Positions 22,551 through 32,132 are shown, counted from the first letter of the stretch. The stretch: 48,336 nt of DNA from Providencia burhodogranariea DSM 19968 (GCF_000314855.2 NZ_KB233222.1:1526199-1574534), one strand, 5' to 3'. The notes: generated by a model not told the origin, from the sequence alone. A program made the numbers and translations.

Positions 22551-23356
22551 TGACCAACACAAAAACAAAATGCATTGAAATCAAGCAAGTTAGCTTAACG
22601 TTTTCGACTAAAAAAACGCAGCAACATGTGTTGGATGATATCTCTTTGACGGTAGATCACGGGGAGTTCGTCGTATTACTCGGTCCTTCAGGTTGTGGTA
22701 AATCTACCATTCTAAATTTGATTGCAGGGTTTGAAAAACCCAATAGTGGAAATATACAGTGCCAAAACGTCCCTATTTTGGCACCTGGCCCAGACCGCGG
22801 GATGGTATTTCAACAAGATAATTTATACCCGTGGTTAACGGTAAGTGACAACGTCTCTTTTGGTCTACGCCTTCAAGGGATCAAGCAGGAAACAATACAG
22901 TTAGAAACTCAGAAATTCTTAAAACTTGTCGGACTACAAAAATTTGGCGAGCACTATCCATGGCAATTATCCGGTGGAATGAAGCAGCGGGCAGCGATGG
23001 CTAGAGCATGGTTACCTAACCCCGATGTTCTGCTGATGGATGAGCCTTTTGGCGCTTTAGATGCGCAAACACGCATAATGATGCAAGAGTTACTATTATC
23101 AGCTTGGCAACAAACCAAAACAACAATCTTATTTGTCACTCATGATGTTGAAGAAGCATTATTCTTGGCAGATCGCATCCTGATCATGTCAGCGCACCCA
23201 GGACGTATCGTTGAAGAAATAAGCTTGCCCTTTGGCCGTCAAAGGGACATTGAAACACTCGCTCTTACCGAAGGTTATAGTGAAATCAAACAGCGAGTAT
23301 TACATCGAGTCCGCACTGAAGCACGCCGGCATTTAGATATTGGTACAGGTGAATAA
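22550..23356 (+). CDS. ABC transporter ATP-binding protein, TauB/SsuB type
   Basis: 268-residue ATPase: Walker A GPSGCGKST, Q-loop VFQQDNLYPWLTV, signature LSGGMKQRAAMAR, Walker B LLMDEPFGALD and switch His in VTHDVEEALFLADR. QQDNLYPW is typical of the nitrate/sulfonate/taurine branch. TAATG coupling with the permease. Confidence 0.9.
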   Translation: MTNTKTKCIEIKQVSLTFSTKKTQQHVLDDISLTVDHGEFVVLLGPSGCGKSTILNLIAGFEKPNSGNIQCQNVPILAPGPDRGMVFQQDNLYPWLTVSDNVSFGLRLQGIKQETIQLETQKFLKLVGLQKFGEHYPWQLSGGMKQRAAMARAWLPNPDVLLMDEPFGALDAQTRIMMQELLLSAWQQTKTTILFVTHDVEEALFLADRILIMSAHPGRIVEEISLPFGRQRDIETLALTEGYSEIKQRVLHRVRTEARRHLDIGTGE

Positions 23357-23358
23357 AT

Positions 23359-24093
23359 ATGAGTAATTCCGTTTTATTTGGAGTCCTAGGTGGAATGGGA
23401 CCATTGGCAACACTGGATCTCTTACAAAAAATTATTGAGATAACGCCTGCTAAGCGGGATCAGGAGCATTTACCCGTAGTCACGTGGAATGTACCCCAAA
23501 TACCTGATAGGCAAAAGGCGTATGCAGGGACAGGCGATTCCCCTCTGCCGGAATTACTACACGCTATAGAACAGCTTAATAAATTAAATGTCAGCTATAT
23601 CGCGATCCCATGTAACACCGTTCATTATTGGTATCCTCAACTTGCTCAAGCCAGTAAAGCCTCGATATTGCATATCGTTGATATCGCGACAGAATACATT
23701 GCTAGTTTGCAGCCTCGGCCAAAGAAAGTCGGCATTATTGCCACAAAAGTCACTTTAGATACTGGCATGTATCAGCAAAGACTCGCTAAATTGGGAATAG
23801 AGGCAATAATTCTCAGTGAGCATGAGCTCAACGAACTTTTCATACCCGGCTGCTATGCGGTAAAACGTGGAGAAAATGTCTTGGGGGGTGAGTTATTTCA
23901 GGAGTTGGCAACAGCGCTAATAGACCGTGGTGCTGAAAAGTTAATTTTAGGATGTACAGAGATACCAGTGGCACTTAAAACTATCGATTCTCCATTATTA
24001 TCATTAAGCATCGACCCTGCTTATGCACTTGCTGAGCATTGCGTGAAGTTATGGCAACAAGCTCAAGGAACCGAACAACTAGTAATTGATTGA
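23359..24093 (+). CDS. Aspartate/glutamate racemase family protein
   Basis: 244-residue cofactor-independent racemase-like enzyme. Both catalytic cysteines of the family are present, in IAIPCNTVHYW (Cys85) and LILGCTEIPV (Cys199), with the N-terminal LGGMGPLAT loop. It resembles the broad YgeA/aspartate-racemase branch more than MurI. It starts two bases after the ATPase stop, so it belongs to the transporter operon. That suggests it acts on whatever is imported, such as an amino acid or its sulfonate analogue. Epimerase or isomerase activity on another acid is possible. Confidence 0.85.
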   Translation: MSNSVLFGVLGGMGPLATLDLLQKIIEITPAKRDQEHLPVVTWNVPQIPDRQKAYAGTGDSPLPELLHAIEQLNKLNVSYIAIPCNTVHYWYPQLAQASKASILHIVDIATEYIASLQPRPKKVGIIATKVTLDTGMYQQRLAKLGIEAIILSEHELNELFIPGCYAVKRGENVLGGELFQELATALIDRGAEKLILGCTEIPVALKTIDSPLLSLSIDPAYALAEHCVKLWQQAQGTEQLVID

Positions 24094-24231
24094 TAATCAT
24101 ATAATTACATTATCATTTAATTTAATATTTGATCATTTTGATTATATAGACCGTGTATTTATGCTACAAAAAATTGAATAAATTTTAATGTATTCAATAA
24201 AATAAAAACAAAAAGCATGATATTTGCAATG

Positions 24232-24291
24232 CATAATGCCAATTGATTTTTGCTGAATTTTGGCATTATGTAAGCAGCGTGACATGTCACG
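24232..24291. repeat. Hairpin and 14-bp palindrome after the racemase gene
   Basis: CATAATGCCAA / TTGGCATTATG (24232-24242 and 24260-24270) is a perfect 11-bp inverted repeat. Eight bases later comes the perfect palindrome CGTGACATGTCACG (24278-24291). The first may be a terminator; the second looks like a protein-binding site, but no gene nearby clearly uses it. Confidence 0.5.
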
Positions 24292-24365
24292 ATTTGCTAG
24301 ATAATCTATTATATGAAACGTATTAAAGTGCCATAACATTAAAAATTTTTTAATTCTGATTGTTA

Positions 24366-24753
24366 TTAGAGATCACATAGATAATTATTATTTGACAGCT
24401 TACTCGCCTCTTTTGCTTTTGCGAAATAGCTTTTTGTTTTGGCTGTATCTACCGTGACTCCATTACTATTCTCATACATTTGACCTAAATAGTTAAGTGC
24501 AACTTCATTCTGTTGTTTAGCTGCTTTTTTTATACCATTTTTCTGCTTGTATATAATTTTAAGTAACGGCATGACCATTTTGATACATAAACCCCAACAT
24601 ACTCTGGGCATGGGGCACACGACTTTTTGCTGTTTTTTGAATCCATGAAAAAGATCCATACCAATCTGTTACGACACCGTCTCCGTCATGATACATAAGA
24701 CCGATTATAAATTGTGACTTGGCGCAGCCTTGATCTGATGATTTTTTAGCTAT
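24366..24753 (-). pseudogene. Sel1-repeat protein, degraded
   Basis: Minus-strand translation gives recognisable Sel1 units in pieces: DQGCAKSQFIIGLMYHDGDG, then AQSMLGFMYQNGHAVT followed by a TAA stop, then NYIQAEKWYKK. A run of A's is one base too long there and shifts the frame, and AAKQQNEVALNYLGQMYENS follows. Another stop lies before the first piece. Sel1 proteins often act as immunity proteins for type VI lipase effectors, so this may be an old orphan immunity gene near the broken effector. Confidence 0.75.
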
Positions 24754-24869
24754 TTAAATACGTCGTTCAAACTTAATATAAACGCATCCAGTATTTGGCA
24801 TAAGTTCGAATAGCATGAACCAATGTTTTTCTATTGGCATTGTTCTCGTCATTATTCTTTCTGATGTTT

Positions 24870-25037
24870 TAGTTTTTGGCAAAATCAACTATACAGCATC
24901 ACCATACTATTCAAGAGACACACAAAGCCCTCCAATGTATTGAACATCACTCTTTAGCAAAGCAAGGATTTGAGCAAAATTTTATCGTAGATTTAGGTGT
25001 TATGGTGTATGCAAAAACGTTAAATGCTAAATTTTAA
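24870..25037 (+). other. Coding-like scrap of unknown origin
   Basis: An open stretch follows a TAG stop and lacks a start codon with a ribosome site. The translated tail GFEQNFIVDLGVMVYAKTLN has normal protein composition and ends at a TAA. It could be the 3' remnant of a gene that once preceded the effector. I do not recognise the family. Confidence 0.3.
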
Positions 25038-25164
25038 GCATTAAACGCGACAATTTGACATTATGAGCCTTATCAGTACTAGAAAATCGGATGAATCAAG
25101 CTGAACCTTAAGCAAAACTGCGTTATCCTATTTACTTTAAGGTTACATTAAAAGGATTAACGTC

Positions 25165-26894
25165 ATGTCAGAGAAAGATTCTCCCGAAACTGATGAATTC
25201 CAATATGTTTCATATCATATCCCTAAATGGATGGAAGATGGGAAAATACATTGGGATGACCTCCAGTTGCAGCACAAATCCCTCAATGCCGAAGCTGAAT
25301 GTATATTGCCGCCCAGAAAAGTCATCCCCGTGATTTTTATTCCGGGATTATGGGAACCAACCTTAAAGATACAAAAAACGAAGAACCCGTTTGGCGAGCT
25401 GATAAGTTTATGGGGATGGATACCCTCTACCTTACCAATTTTGATGGAAAAAAAAGGCGGGAAATATTAAATGTCAATTCTACACTTGTTGATGATGCTG
25501 GTAAGTATATTCAGAGCGAGAATATCCCCTTTAGTGACGATGGAAACATGTTACCCAAAAGGAGCGATCGAGGGTGGGGAAAAGCGCTTTTTTTAAGTTA
25601 CGGGACATTTCTTGATGTGCTCCAAACAGCGTTACTGGATGATTGGCAACACGATATCTTAAAGATAGCGAAACAGGATAAAATCAAACCCGTTCAACAG
25701 AAAAGCCCATCGAAAGGTGTATTAAAGCAACTCGTGAATAGCCCGATAGGGGGAACCAATGAAGCCTTATTGACTGATGATGAGTTAGCGCATTTTGAAC
25801 ATTTTTTATTTTCAGTGCATGTATTTGGCTATAACTGGCTAGAAGATAATGTCATTTCTGCGGCTAATCTTGTGGCCTATATTGATAAGGTCTTAAAGAC
25901 TTACAAAAACGACCACGGTTATGGTTTAGCTATTGATAAAGTTATTTTAGTGACCCACTCAATGGGCGGTCTGATTGCTCGCTATGCCATGAATCCGCCC
26001 GATGGCGGATTTCAAGGATGCGAAGATAAAGTGTTAGGGGTTGTGCATGGCGTTATTCCTGATTTAGGCTCCCCTGCCGCGTATCGGCGAATGAAAGTAG
26101 GTGCAGCGCAAGAAGGTATCGCAGGGGCGGTCTTGGGCGCTACCGCGAAGGAACTCATGTCCGTGCTCGCGTTTGCCCCTGCACCACTCCAACTTCTTCC
26201 TTACCCGAGATATCAATCCTCATGGCTGACCATCGAAGGCGGTGGCCGTTATCCTTCTACCGTGGATTTATCTACGGGAGAATTCGATCCCTTTGATGAC
26301 ATTTATTTGCGGGAGGATGTGTGGTGGCGATTATACGAGCCAGATATTTTGGATAAAAAACAGAATGATATTAACAATAATTGGAAACAATATTTTAACT
26401 TGATGAAAGATAAAGTTAAAGAATTCATGATACATCAAGAAAAAAGAAAATATCATCCGAATACCTATGTTTTTTATGGTACTGAAGAGAAATCGGATAA
26501 CACGCTAATGTGGTCAAAGGAAAAGGAAGTTCCATTACTGGCGAGTCCACAACGCCCTTTAATTTTTAATCCTGAAAACAATCAGCGAATTCTCTTTTCT
26601 GGCGCGAATGAATCGAACAATGCATTTGGCCTATGGGATAGCAGTGCGTATAAATACACGCAATTTCGGTTGGTTTCTTCTCAAGGTGCTGGCGATGGCA
26701 CGGTTCCCGTCGAATCACTGGTTGATATTATCAAAAACCCATCAACCCAAAGTAGCTTGGCGACCAATGTAGATCATCAAAACGCTTACGCCGTCGACAG
26801 TCTTGGTGACATTCGAGAGCGAAAAGCGATTCAGTTTACGTTGAGAGCGATAGTGAAAATAGCACAAGAGGTAGATATCAGTGCGGCAGATTAA
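25165..26894 (+). pseudogene. Type VI secretion lipase effector (Tle-like), frameshifted
   Basis: A serine-hydrolase effector of about 576 residues split by a one-base loss. It starts at ATG 25165 (AAGGA 8 bases upstream) and runs to VIFIPG at about 25346. The continuation IMGTNLKDTKNEEPVW lies in the next frame, showing that one base is missing in or next to the GGG at 25344-25346. Downstream the nucleophile elbow THSMGGL, GAGDGTVPVESL and VDHQNAY supply Ser, Asp and His. Reinitiation inside the gene would lose the first strand and oxyanion loop, so the product is probably inactive. The adjacent Tli4-like gene identifies the pair as a phospholipase effector and immunity module. Sequencing error or slippage is not excluded. 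Confidence 0.8.
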
Positions 26895-27996
26895 TCGTCA
26901 GGGACAACGTTTCATTGCCCTTATTGGGATAATGGTATGTATTGGGGGGAGTTTGACAAAAACACCCGCGCAGACTGAATTGACAAACAAGGAAAATACC
27001 GTGATTGAGACATTATTTGAAAAAACGAAACCGCAATGTATTGGGCGTTACGTGATCGATGTCCCTGAATCATTTAATAATCAACTTCGTGATAGTACCT
27101 TTATCAGTGATTTTAAAATTGAAAGCAAGTTTATCTATCCGCCTGCGTTTAAACACCGTATCGAGTTACGTGAAGCAGAATTACGGGAATGGAAAACCAG
27201 TGCAGAAAATGCACCGGTGCTGAAAGCGGTTATTCAACTCCCCGAAGGAAAAGGGGTTATTTTTGATAGAAATCAACCGAGTTCTGATGATGCGTATCGA
27301 ACACTGGAAGCACATGTCTATGTGAATCATATTGCATTTATCATTACTACGGACATCTTAGATTTATCTGATCCTAAATATGAAAAAGAAAAAAAATCTT
27401 ATATCGAAATATCAAGATTTACGGAAGCGCAAACAAATACTAGATTTACTAAATTAGCGGCGATGCAGTCGTTAATCGCTCGATTACAAGGACGTTTAGA
27501 TCACGAAATCCCGATGGAAAAAGGTGTTTGTATCCCGAATGGCTTTATTTTAGATGATGGCGAAATTCCGAAACAGGACGTTTCTTTCGTTTACGATACG
27601 GGCGAGTTTATTTTCTCTGTTGAGTCGGATAATCGTTTTGCAGGCTCCAGTGATACGTTATTAAGTCGCAGCGCAGAAATGAACGAAGCAATACGCCGAC
27701 ATAACCGAAAAACTATCAGAAATGGCAATGTATCACCCAGTAATATTCCTGCACAAGAGTGGCTCGTGAAAGGTGAACAAGAAGTTTATTCAAAAGCAGA
27801 GAATAAAAGGATCCCTGATTTACCGTATTATTTCTTTACGTTTCACGCCAATGAAGCCACGGGCTCTTTAACTCTCCCTAAATTACACATTCTTATGAAT
27901 AATAGAAATAAATTCACTTCATACAATGATACTCAAATGGTCGAGATTTGGGATCGAATTGTCGGCTCATTGCGCTATAAACCGAATGCGTTTTAA
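26881..27996 (+). CDS. Type VI secretion immunity protein, Tli4 family
   Basis: 371-residue protein with an N-terminal hydrophobic signal (FIALIGIMVCIGGSL, about residues 11-25), so it is probably periplasmic or membrane-tethered, where a lipase effector would act. The motif PQCIGRYVIDVP just after the export signal and the later HEIPMEKGVCIPNGF segment recall Tli4-type (Tle cognate immunity) proteins. The start is GTG, with AGAGG 9 bases upstream, overlapping the effector gene by 14 bases. The reading frame is intact although its effector is broken. Confidence 0.8.
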   Translation: MRQINRQGQRFIALIGIMVCIGGSLTKTPAQTELTNKENTVIETLFEKTKPQCIGRYVIDVPESFNNQLRDSTFISDFKIESKFIYPPAFKHRIELREAELREWKTSAENAPVLKAVIQLPEGKGVIFDRNQPSSDDAYRTLEAHVYVNHIAFIITTDILDLSDPKYEKEKKSYIEISRFTEAQTNTRFTKLAAMQSLIARLQGRLDHEIPMEKGVCIPNGFILDDGEIPKQDVSFVYDTGEFIFSVESDNRFAGSSDTLLSRSAEMNEAIRRHNRKTIRNGNVSPSNIPAQEWLVKGEQEVYSKAENKRIPDLPYYFFTFHANEATGSLTLPKLHILMNNRNKFTSYNDTQMVEIWDRIVGSLRYKPNAF

Positions 27997-28316
27997 TGTT
28001 TCCCTGAGCGGTAGTGATTATGTTGTTATCGCTAAAATTTAACATAAGGGTGATATGTGTAATCCCGCTTAGATCCCACTCCAAAAACTGCCTGAACCTG
28101 TCAATATACCATTTTCATGTTACCAATTTGTTTTCAAAATAACGGTTCGGGTTTGAAGTCTATAATCTTCTGAATAGGCTATTTTTTATAGAATTACCAT
28201 GTTTTTTAGCCGCTGATAGTGATTCGGCGAGCACTGATAACTTTTGAATTAAATTAGTAACCTCGCTTGCTTTAAACTATCCATAAGAATTTCAATAAAG
28301 TAAGCACTACGCTTAT
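27997..28316. other. Intergenic region with a degraded minus-strand reading frame
   Basis: On the minus strand, SAYFIEILMDS (around 28270-28300) lies in one frame and FKASEVTNLIQKLSVLAESL, ending at a TAG at 28160-28162, in the next. They join with one base added, like a small decayed gene. The family is unknown. Confidence 0.3.
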
Positions 28317-28356
28317 GTGAAAATAAAAAGTGGCTTCCTTTTTCAAGCAAGCCACT
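28317..28356 (-). terminator. Terminator of murJ
   Basis: AGTGGCTT / AAGCCACT (28329-28336 and 28349-28356) with a 12-base loop, followed on the minus strand by TTTTTATTTT. Confidence 0.85.
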
Positions 28357-28432
28357 CATATTTGTATTACACCCTAAACGGTGAACACCAACAGATTAAG
28401 GTGCAGCTATGATGTTTAAATGCACTAATCAT

Positions 28433-29968
28433 TTAAACACTGTGTTTTTTGAAGTCTCTTGGGCGGAAGCCTAATGCAAATAGTGCAGCGAAATAACTTC
28501 CCGCACCGATTATCACGACCGCAATTAAGCGTAATAAACGCATCGCCATATTGCCGTCATCCCATTGTGGCATAAAGTGTAATACACCAAATAGAATTAC
28601 GGTCATGACAACAAGCGCGACTAATAATTTAAAAATAAAGCCCCGCCAACCCGGTAACGGTTTAAAGATATCTTGCTTACGTAATTGCCAATAAAGAACA
28701 CCTGCGTTAAAACATGCGGCTAAACCAATCGACAAGGCTAAGCCTGCGTGCTGCAATGGGCCAATAAATACAAGGTTCATTAGCTGAGTTAAGATCAGTG
28801 TCACGATAGCTATTTTAACTGGCGTCCTAATATCCTGCCGTGAATAGAAACCGGGCGCTAAGATTTTCACGAGGATCATCCCTGTCAGACCAACACAGTA
28901 AGCCATTAGCGCATATTGCGTCATTAAAGAATCATGTGCGGTGAACTTATCATATTGGAATAGAGAAACTGTTAGGGCTTCAGACAAAATAGCAAGACCG
29001 ATGGCACAAGGTAACGCTAACAATAAACACAGACGTAAACCCCAATCCATCAAATGACGATATTCTGTTTGATTACCACTAGTAAAGCTTTTCGCTAATG
29101 ACGGTAATAAAATAGTTCCTAATGCGACACCAAGTACGCCCGAAGGTAGCTCCATCAATCTATCCGCATAGTACATCCAAGAAACAGAACCCGATTGTAG
29201 GAATGACGCAAAAATAGTATTAATGATTAATGATATTTGGCTAACTGATACCCCGATAATTGCAGGTCCCATCATTTTCATGACTCGCCAAACACCACTA
29301 TCACGAAAAGATATGCGTGGCAGTACAAGCATGCCAATTTTTTTCAAATAGGGTAATTGATAAACCAGTTGCAGAACCCCACCAACAATCACTGCCCATG
29401 CTAACGCCATCACGGGTGGATCAAAATATGGCGCAGCAAAAGCAGCAAAGAAAATCATGCTGACATTTAATAAGGTTGGCGCAAACGCAGGTACCGAAAA
29501 TCGGTTCCATGTATTGAGTATCGCACCAGCAAGTGAAGCCAGTGATATCAAGAAAATATAAGGAAAAGTGACCCGTAGTAGATTGGTTGTAAGAGCAAAT
29601 TTATCAGCATCATCAACAAAGCCAGGTGCCGTCACATAGATTATCCAAGGTGCCGCCACCATACCTAAAACAGTGACAATCGCTAAAATTAACGTGAGCA
29701 ATCCCGAAATATACGCAATAAAGGTACGTGATGCTTCATCCCCTTGTTGATTTTTATATTCGGCAAGTATCGGAACGAACGCTTGAGAAAAAGCCCCTTC
29801 GGCAAAAATACGCCGTAATAAATTAGGGAGTTTAAATGCAACAAAGAAAGCATCAGCTGCTGCCCCTGCCCCAAAAACCCGAGCAATGATAGCATCACGG
29901 ATAAAGCCAAGTACCCGAGACATCATCGTCATCGAGCTTATCGCGGCTAACGATTTTAATAAATTCAT
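28433..29968 (-). CDS. murJ: Lipid II flippase MurJ
   Basis: Flips lipid II across the inner membrane for peptidoglycan synthesis. 511 residues (same as E. coli) in about 14 membrane helices of the MOP superfamily. The start [22 protein letters not shown] and the conserved [20 protein letters not shown] are intact, including the essential arginines. ATG 29968 is chosen by family agreement; an alternative TTG eight codons earlier has no support. In E. coli yceH and mviM lie between rimJ and murJ; here they are replaced by a regulator/oxidoreductase pair. Confidence 0.95.
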   Translation of the reverse strand: MNLLKSLAAISSMTMMSRVLGFIRDAIIARVFGAGAAADAFFVAFKLPNLLRRIFAEGAFSQAFVPILAEYKNQQGDEASRTFIAYISGLLTLILAIVTVLGMVAAPWIIYVTAPGFVDDADKFALTTNLLRVTFPYIFLISLASLAGAILNTWNRFSVPAFAPTLLNVSMIFFAAFAAPYFDPPVMALAWAVIVGGVLQLVYQLPYLKKIGMLVLPRISFRDSGVWRVMKMMGPAIIGVSVSQISLIINTIFASFLQSGSVSWMYYADRLMELPSGVLGVALGTILLPSLAKSFTSGNQTEYRHLMDWGLRLCLLLALPCAIGLAILSEALTVSLFQYDKFTAHDSLMTQYALMAYCVGLTGMILVKILAPGFYSRQDIRTPVKIAIVTLILTQLMNLVFIGPLQHAGLALSIGLAACFNAGVLYWQLRKQDIFKPLPGWRGFIFKLLVALVVMTVILFGVLHFMPQWDDGNMAMRLLRLIAVVIIGAGSYFAALFALGFRPRDFKKHSV

Positions 29969-30150
29969 GATAGGTAGACTAAAAGAAAACAATCGTAGCA
30001 GTTTAACAGCGTGCCGCAGGACTGACTACGATTGAATGTTAAATTAACAGTTTACAAACCCAATGATGACCGATTTTTTAAGCTTACTTATGTACTGGCT
30101 CGGTGCAAATAACAAAAATGTTATGTTTAGAAAATATACGACAGCGGATA

Positions 30151-30516
30151 TCAAGACTGTTTATTGCACGCTTCATCACTACGTTGATCGTTTCCCCATT
30201 CACACATCATATCTAAAACTGGAATAAGCGACTTGCCCCTTTCAGAGAGACTGTATTCAACCTTCGGTGGAATTTGCGGGTACTCATTTCTGATCACCAA
30301 GCTGTCGTTTTCTAGCTCTTTCAGCGTTAAACTCAGCGTTCTGTATGAAATTGTATCGATGTGGCGTTTGAGTTCATTGAACCTCAGGACAGGACCAGAT
30401 CCTGCTAAAGCATAGAGAATAATCATTTTATATTTTCCACTTATAAGCGAAAGCGTATAAGCAAACCCCGTTTTCTCCATAAGTTCACAAGGAATATCGA
30501 GATTATCATCACTCAT
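30151..30516 (-). CDS. HxlR-family transcriptional regulator
   Basis: 121-residue winged-helix repressor or activator of the HxlR/MarR-like group: IPCELMEKTGFAYTLSLISG, LRFNELKRHIDTISYRTLSL and YSLSERGKSLIPVLDMMCEWG are characteristic. Cys10 in DIPCELM sits where the redox-sensing cysteine lies in HypR/QorR/YodB proteins. ATG 30516 is preferred, with AGG 8-9 bases upstream. It is divergent from a flavodoxin-fold oxidoreductase, the usual target of such sensors. Confidence 0.9.
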   Translation of the reverse strand: MSDDNLDIPCELMEKTGFAYTLSLISGKYKMIILYALAGSGPVLRFNELKRHIDTISYRTLSLTLKELENDSLVIRNEYPQIPPKVEYSLSERGKSLIPVLDMMCEWGNDQRSDEACNKQS

Positions 30517-30530
30517 TACACTAACCTTTT

Positions 30531-30563
30531 GTATAGTACATATCACCAATGACAGTATTGTAC
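30531..30563. promoter_or_regulatory. Paired GTA-N3-TAC sites, candidate HxlR operator
   Basis: GTATAGTAC (30531-30539) and GTATTGTAC (30555-30563) are repeated 24 bases apart in the 123-base divergent intergenic region. Each half has GTA/TAC symmetry, like the short dyads bound by YodB/HypR-type regulators. Confidence 0.5.
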
Positions 30564-30639
30564 TTTAAATCAAAGCCAATTATGATGCAAACATCAAATA
30601 GACACTGAGCAGTTCAATCTAATAAATGGAAAGAATTAT

Positions 30640-31170
30640 ATGAAGACACTTATTATTGTTATTCACCCAAACTTAAACGACTCTGTTATAAATAAACGAT
30701 GGGTGAATGAACTCATTAAATATCCAGATAAGTATACTGTGCATAATATTTATCAAATGTATCCCGATGGAATTATTAATGTAGAGAAAGAACAGAAATT
30801 AATTGAGCAGCATGACAGTATTATTTTACAATTTCCTCTATATTGGTTTAATTGTCCTCCATTGCTAAAAAAATGGCTGGATGAGGTTTTTACCTACGGC
30901 TGGGCATATGGATCTAATAGTGGGCATAAACTTAAAGACCGTAAATTCGCATTAGCCGTGAGTGCGGGTATTAAGGAAGAAGACTTTAAACCTGAAGGAC
31001 GTTACCACCACTCATTACAGGAAATACTGCTACCTTTTGAAATAACAGCAAAATATGTGGGAGCAAATTATCTTCCATTCTATTCTTTTTATGGAGCTGA
31101 ATTTAAGGTTTCAGAAGAGGAATTAGAAAAAAACACTAACGGTTATATTGATTATCTTCAATCTTTTTAA
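30640..31170 (+). CDS. NAD(P)H-dependent oxidoreductase (flavodoxin-2 fold)
   Basis: 176-residue FMN-binding quinone or electrophile reductase of the MdaB/KefF/NQO1-like family. MKTLIIVIHPNLNDSVINKR is the FMN phosphate-loop strand, and LQFPLYWFNCPPLLKKWLDE with VFTYGWAYG is the family signature. GGAAAG precedes the ATG. Divergence from an HxlR regulator with an N-terminal cysteine suggests induction by quinones or other electrophiles. Confidence 0.88.
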   Translation: MKTLIIVIHPNLNDSVINKRWVNELIKYPDKYTVHNIYQMYPDGIINVEKEQKLIEQHDSIILQFPLYWFNCPPLLKKWLDEVFTYGWAYGSNSGHKLKDRKFALAVSAGIKEEDFKPEGRYHHSLQEILLPFEITAKYVGANYLPFYSFYGAEFKVSEEELEKNTNGYIDYLQSF

Positions 31171-31450
31171 TTAAAAATTTTATTTTAGCAAAATATTAGT
31201 CATTTAAACTGGGTTGAAACTCATCTTTATATTTTATATCGGTAGAATTTAACATTCTATAATAATGTATAACTATAGTTTAAAATCCACGTGAACATCG
31301 TGGCTTATATTTTATTTAAGTGACTATTAAATTAATCGACATAGAATATCGATTTTTAAATTTATTTGTTAACTACGGTACTTTATCTAGCAACTGTTAA
31401 TCTATTAGACTTATTTTGCCATTGTTTTGGATTAGCTTTTAATAAAACAT
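31171..31450. other. Intergenic region after the oxidoreductase
   Basis: AT-rich, with a short hairpin CCACG / CGTGG (31287-31291 and 31299-31303) followed by CTTATATTTTATTT that may terminate the oxidoreductase transcript. No gene is seen. Confidence 0.4.
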
Positions 31451-31497
31451 CCCCTAAATAATTCGTAGTGCGTCTAGGTTAGCGAATTATTTAGGGG
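31451..31497 (-). terminator. Long perfect inverted repeat, probable rimJ terminator
   Basis: CCCCTAAATAATTCG / CGAATTATTTAGGGG (31451-31465 and 31483-31497) pairs perfectly over 15 bp with a 17-base loop, 47 bases past the rimJ stop. The minus-strand tail ATGTTTTATT is moderately T-rich. A mobile repeat is an alternative. Confidence 0.6.
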
Positions 31498-31544
31498 TAA
31501 ACGCGTTTGTTTTGAACAAAATGCGCCTAACAGATCAGCGGCGA

Positions 31545-32132
31545 CTAAGGTTTAGGCTGTTTCCATGTTGTATCAGTTAATGCCGTTAATACATGGTCAC
31601 GCCACTCACCATCAATTTGTAAATATTGCTTTGCATAACCTTCACGTTCAAAACCAAGTCGGGTCAGTAGATTTCCACTGCGTGCGTTATGGGGCATATA
31701 ATTGGCCATGATCCGATGTATCCCTTGATACTTTTGCATATAGCGGATAGCGTGAACCAATGCTTCATGCATTAGACCTTGCCCTTGCCATTTTTTACCT
31801 AAAGAATACCCTAGATAACAGGCATGAAAAGCGCCACGCAGAATATTACTGAAATTGACCACGCCCATCACTTCATTCTCTTCGTTATCTAATAAAATGA
31901 AATGGAAAGCATTACCTTGACGATGTAACTCACTCATCAAGTGCAAACGGTTATTCCAACTTGATGGGATAAAATGCGAATTATCTCGGGTCGGTTCCCA
32001 AGGTTTTAAAAATTCTTTATTTTCACTGTAATAATCTGCTAAGCGAAAGCCATCACGCTCACCTGTTAACCTCACGACCATTCTTTCTGTCACAAGACGT
32101 ACTTTTGGCTCATTTGTCCGATAACCAAACAT
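31545..32132 (-). CDS. rimJ: Ribosomal protein S5 alanine N-acetyltransferase
   Basis: GNAT enzyme that acetylates the N-terminal alanine of S5 and also assists 30S assembly. 195 residues (E. coli 194). The acetyl-CoA loop is [14 protein letters not shown] and the C-terminal GNAT motif is [18 protein letters not shown]. Divergent from mdtH, as in E. coli. Confidence 0.94.
   Translation of the reverse strand: MFGYRTNEPKVRLVTERMVVRLTGERDGFRLADYYSENKEFLKPWEPTRDNSHFIPSSWNNRLHLMSELHRQGNAFHFILLDNEENEVMGVVNFSNILRGAFHACYLGYSLGKKWQGQGLMHEALVHAIRYMQKYQGIHRIMANYMPHNARSGNLLTRLGFEREGYAKQYLQIDGEWRDHVLTALTDTTWKQPKP

Noticed and set aside
25299-26894. Lipase gene starting at the internal ATG 25299
   Set aside because: No ribosome site, and this reading would lose the VIFIPG strand; the frameshift model from ATG 25165 explains both halves.
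28021-28140. Minus-strand protein-like reading next to the Tli4 gene
   Set aside because: It runs on antisense into the immunity gene with no start, so the open stretch is probably chance.
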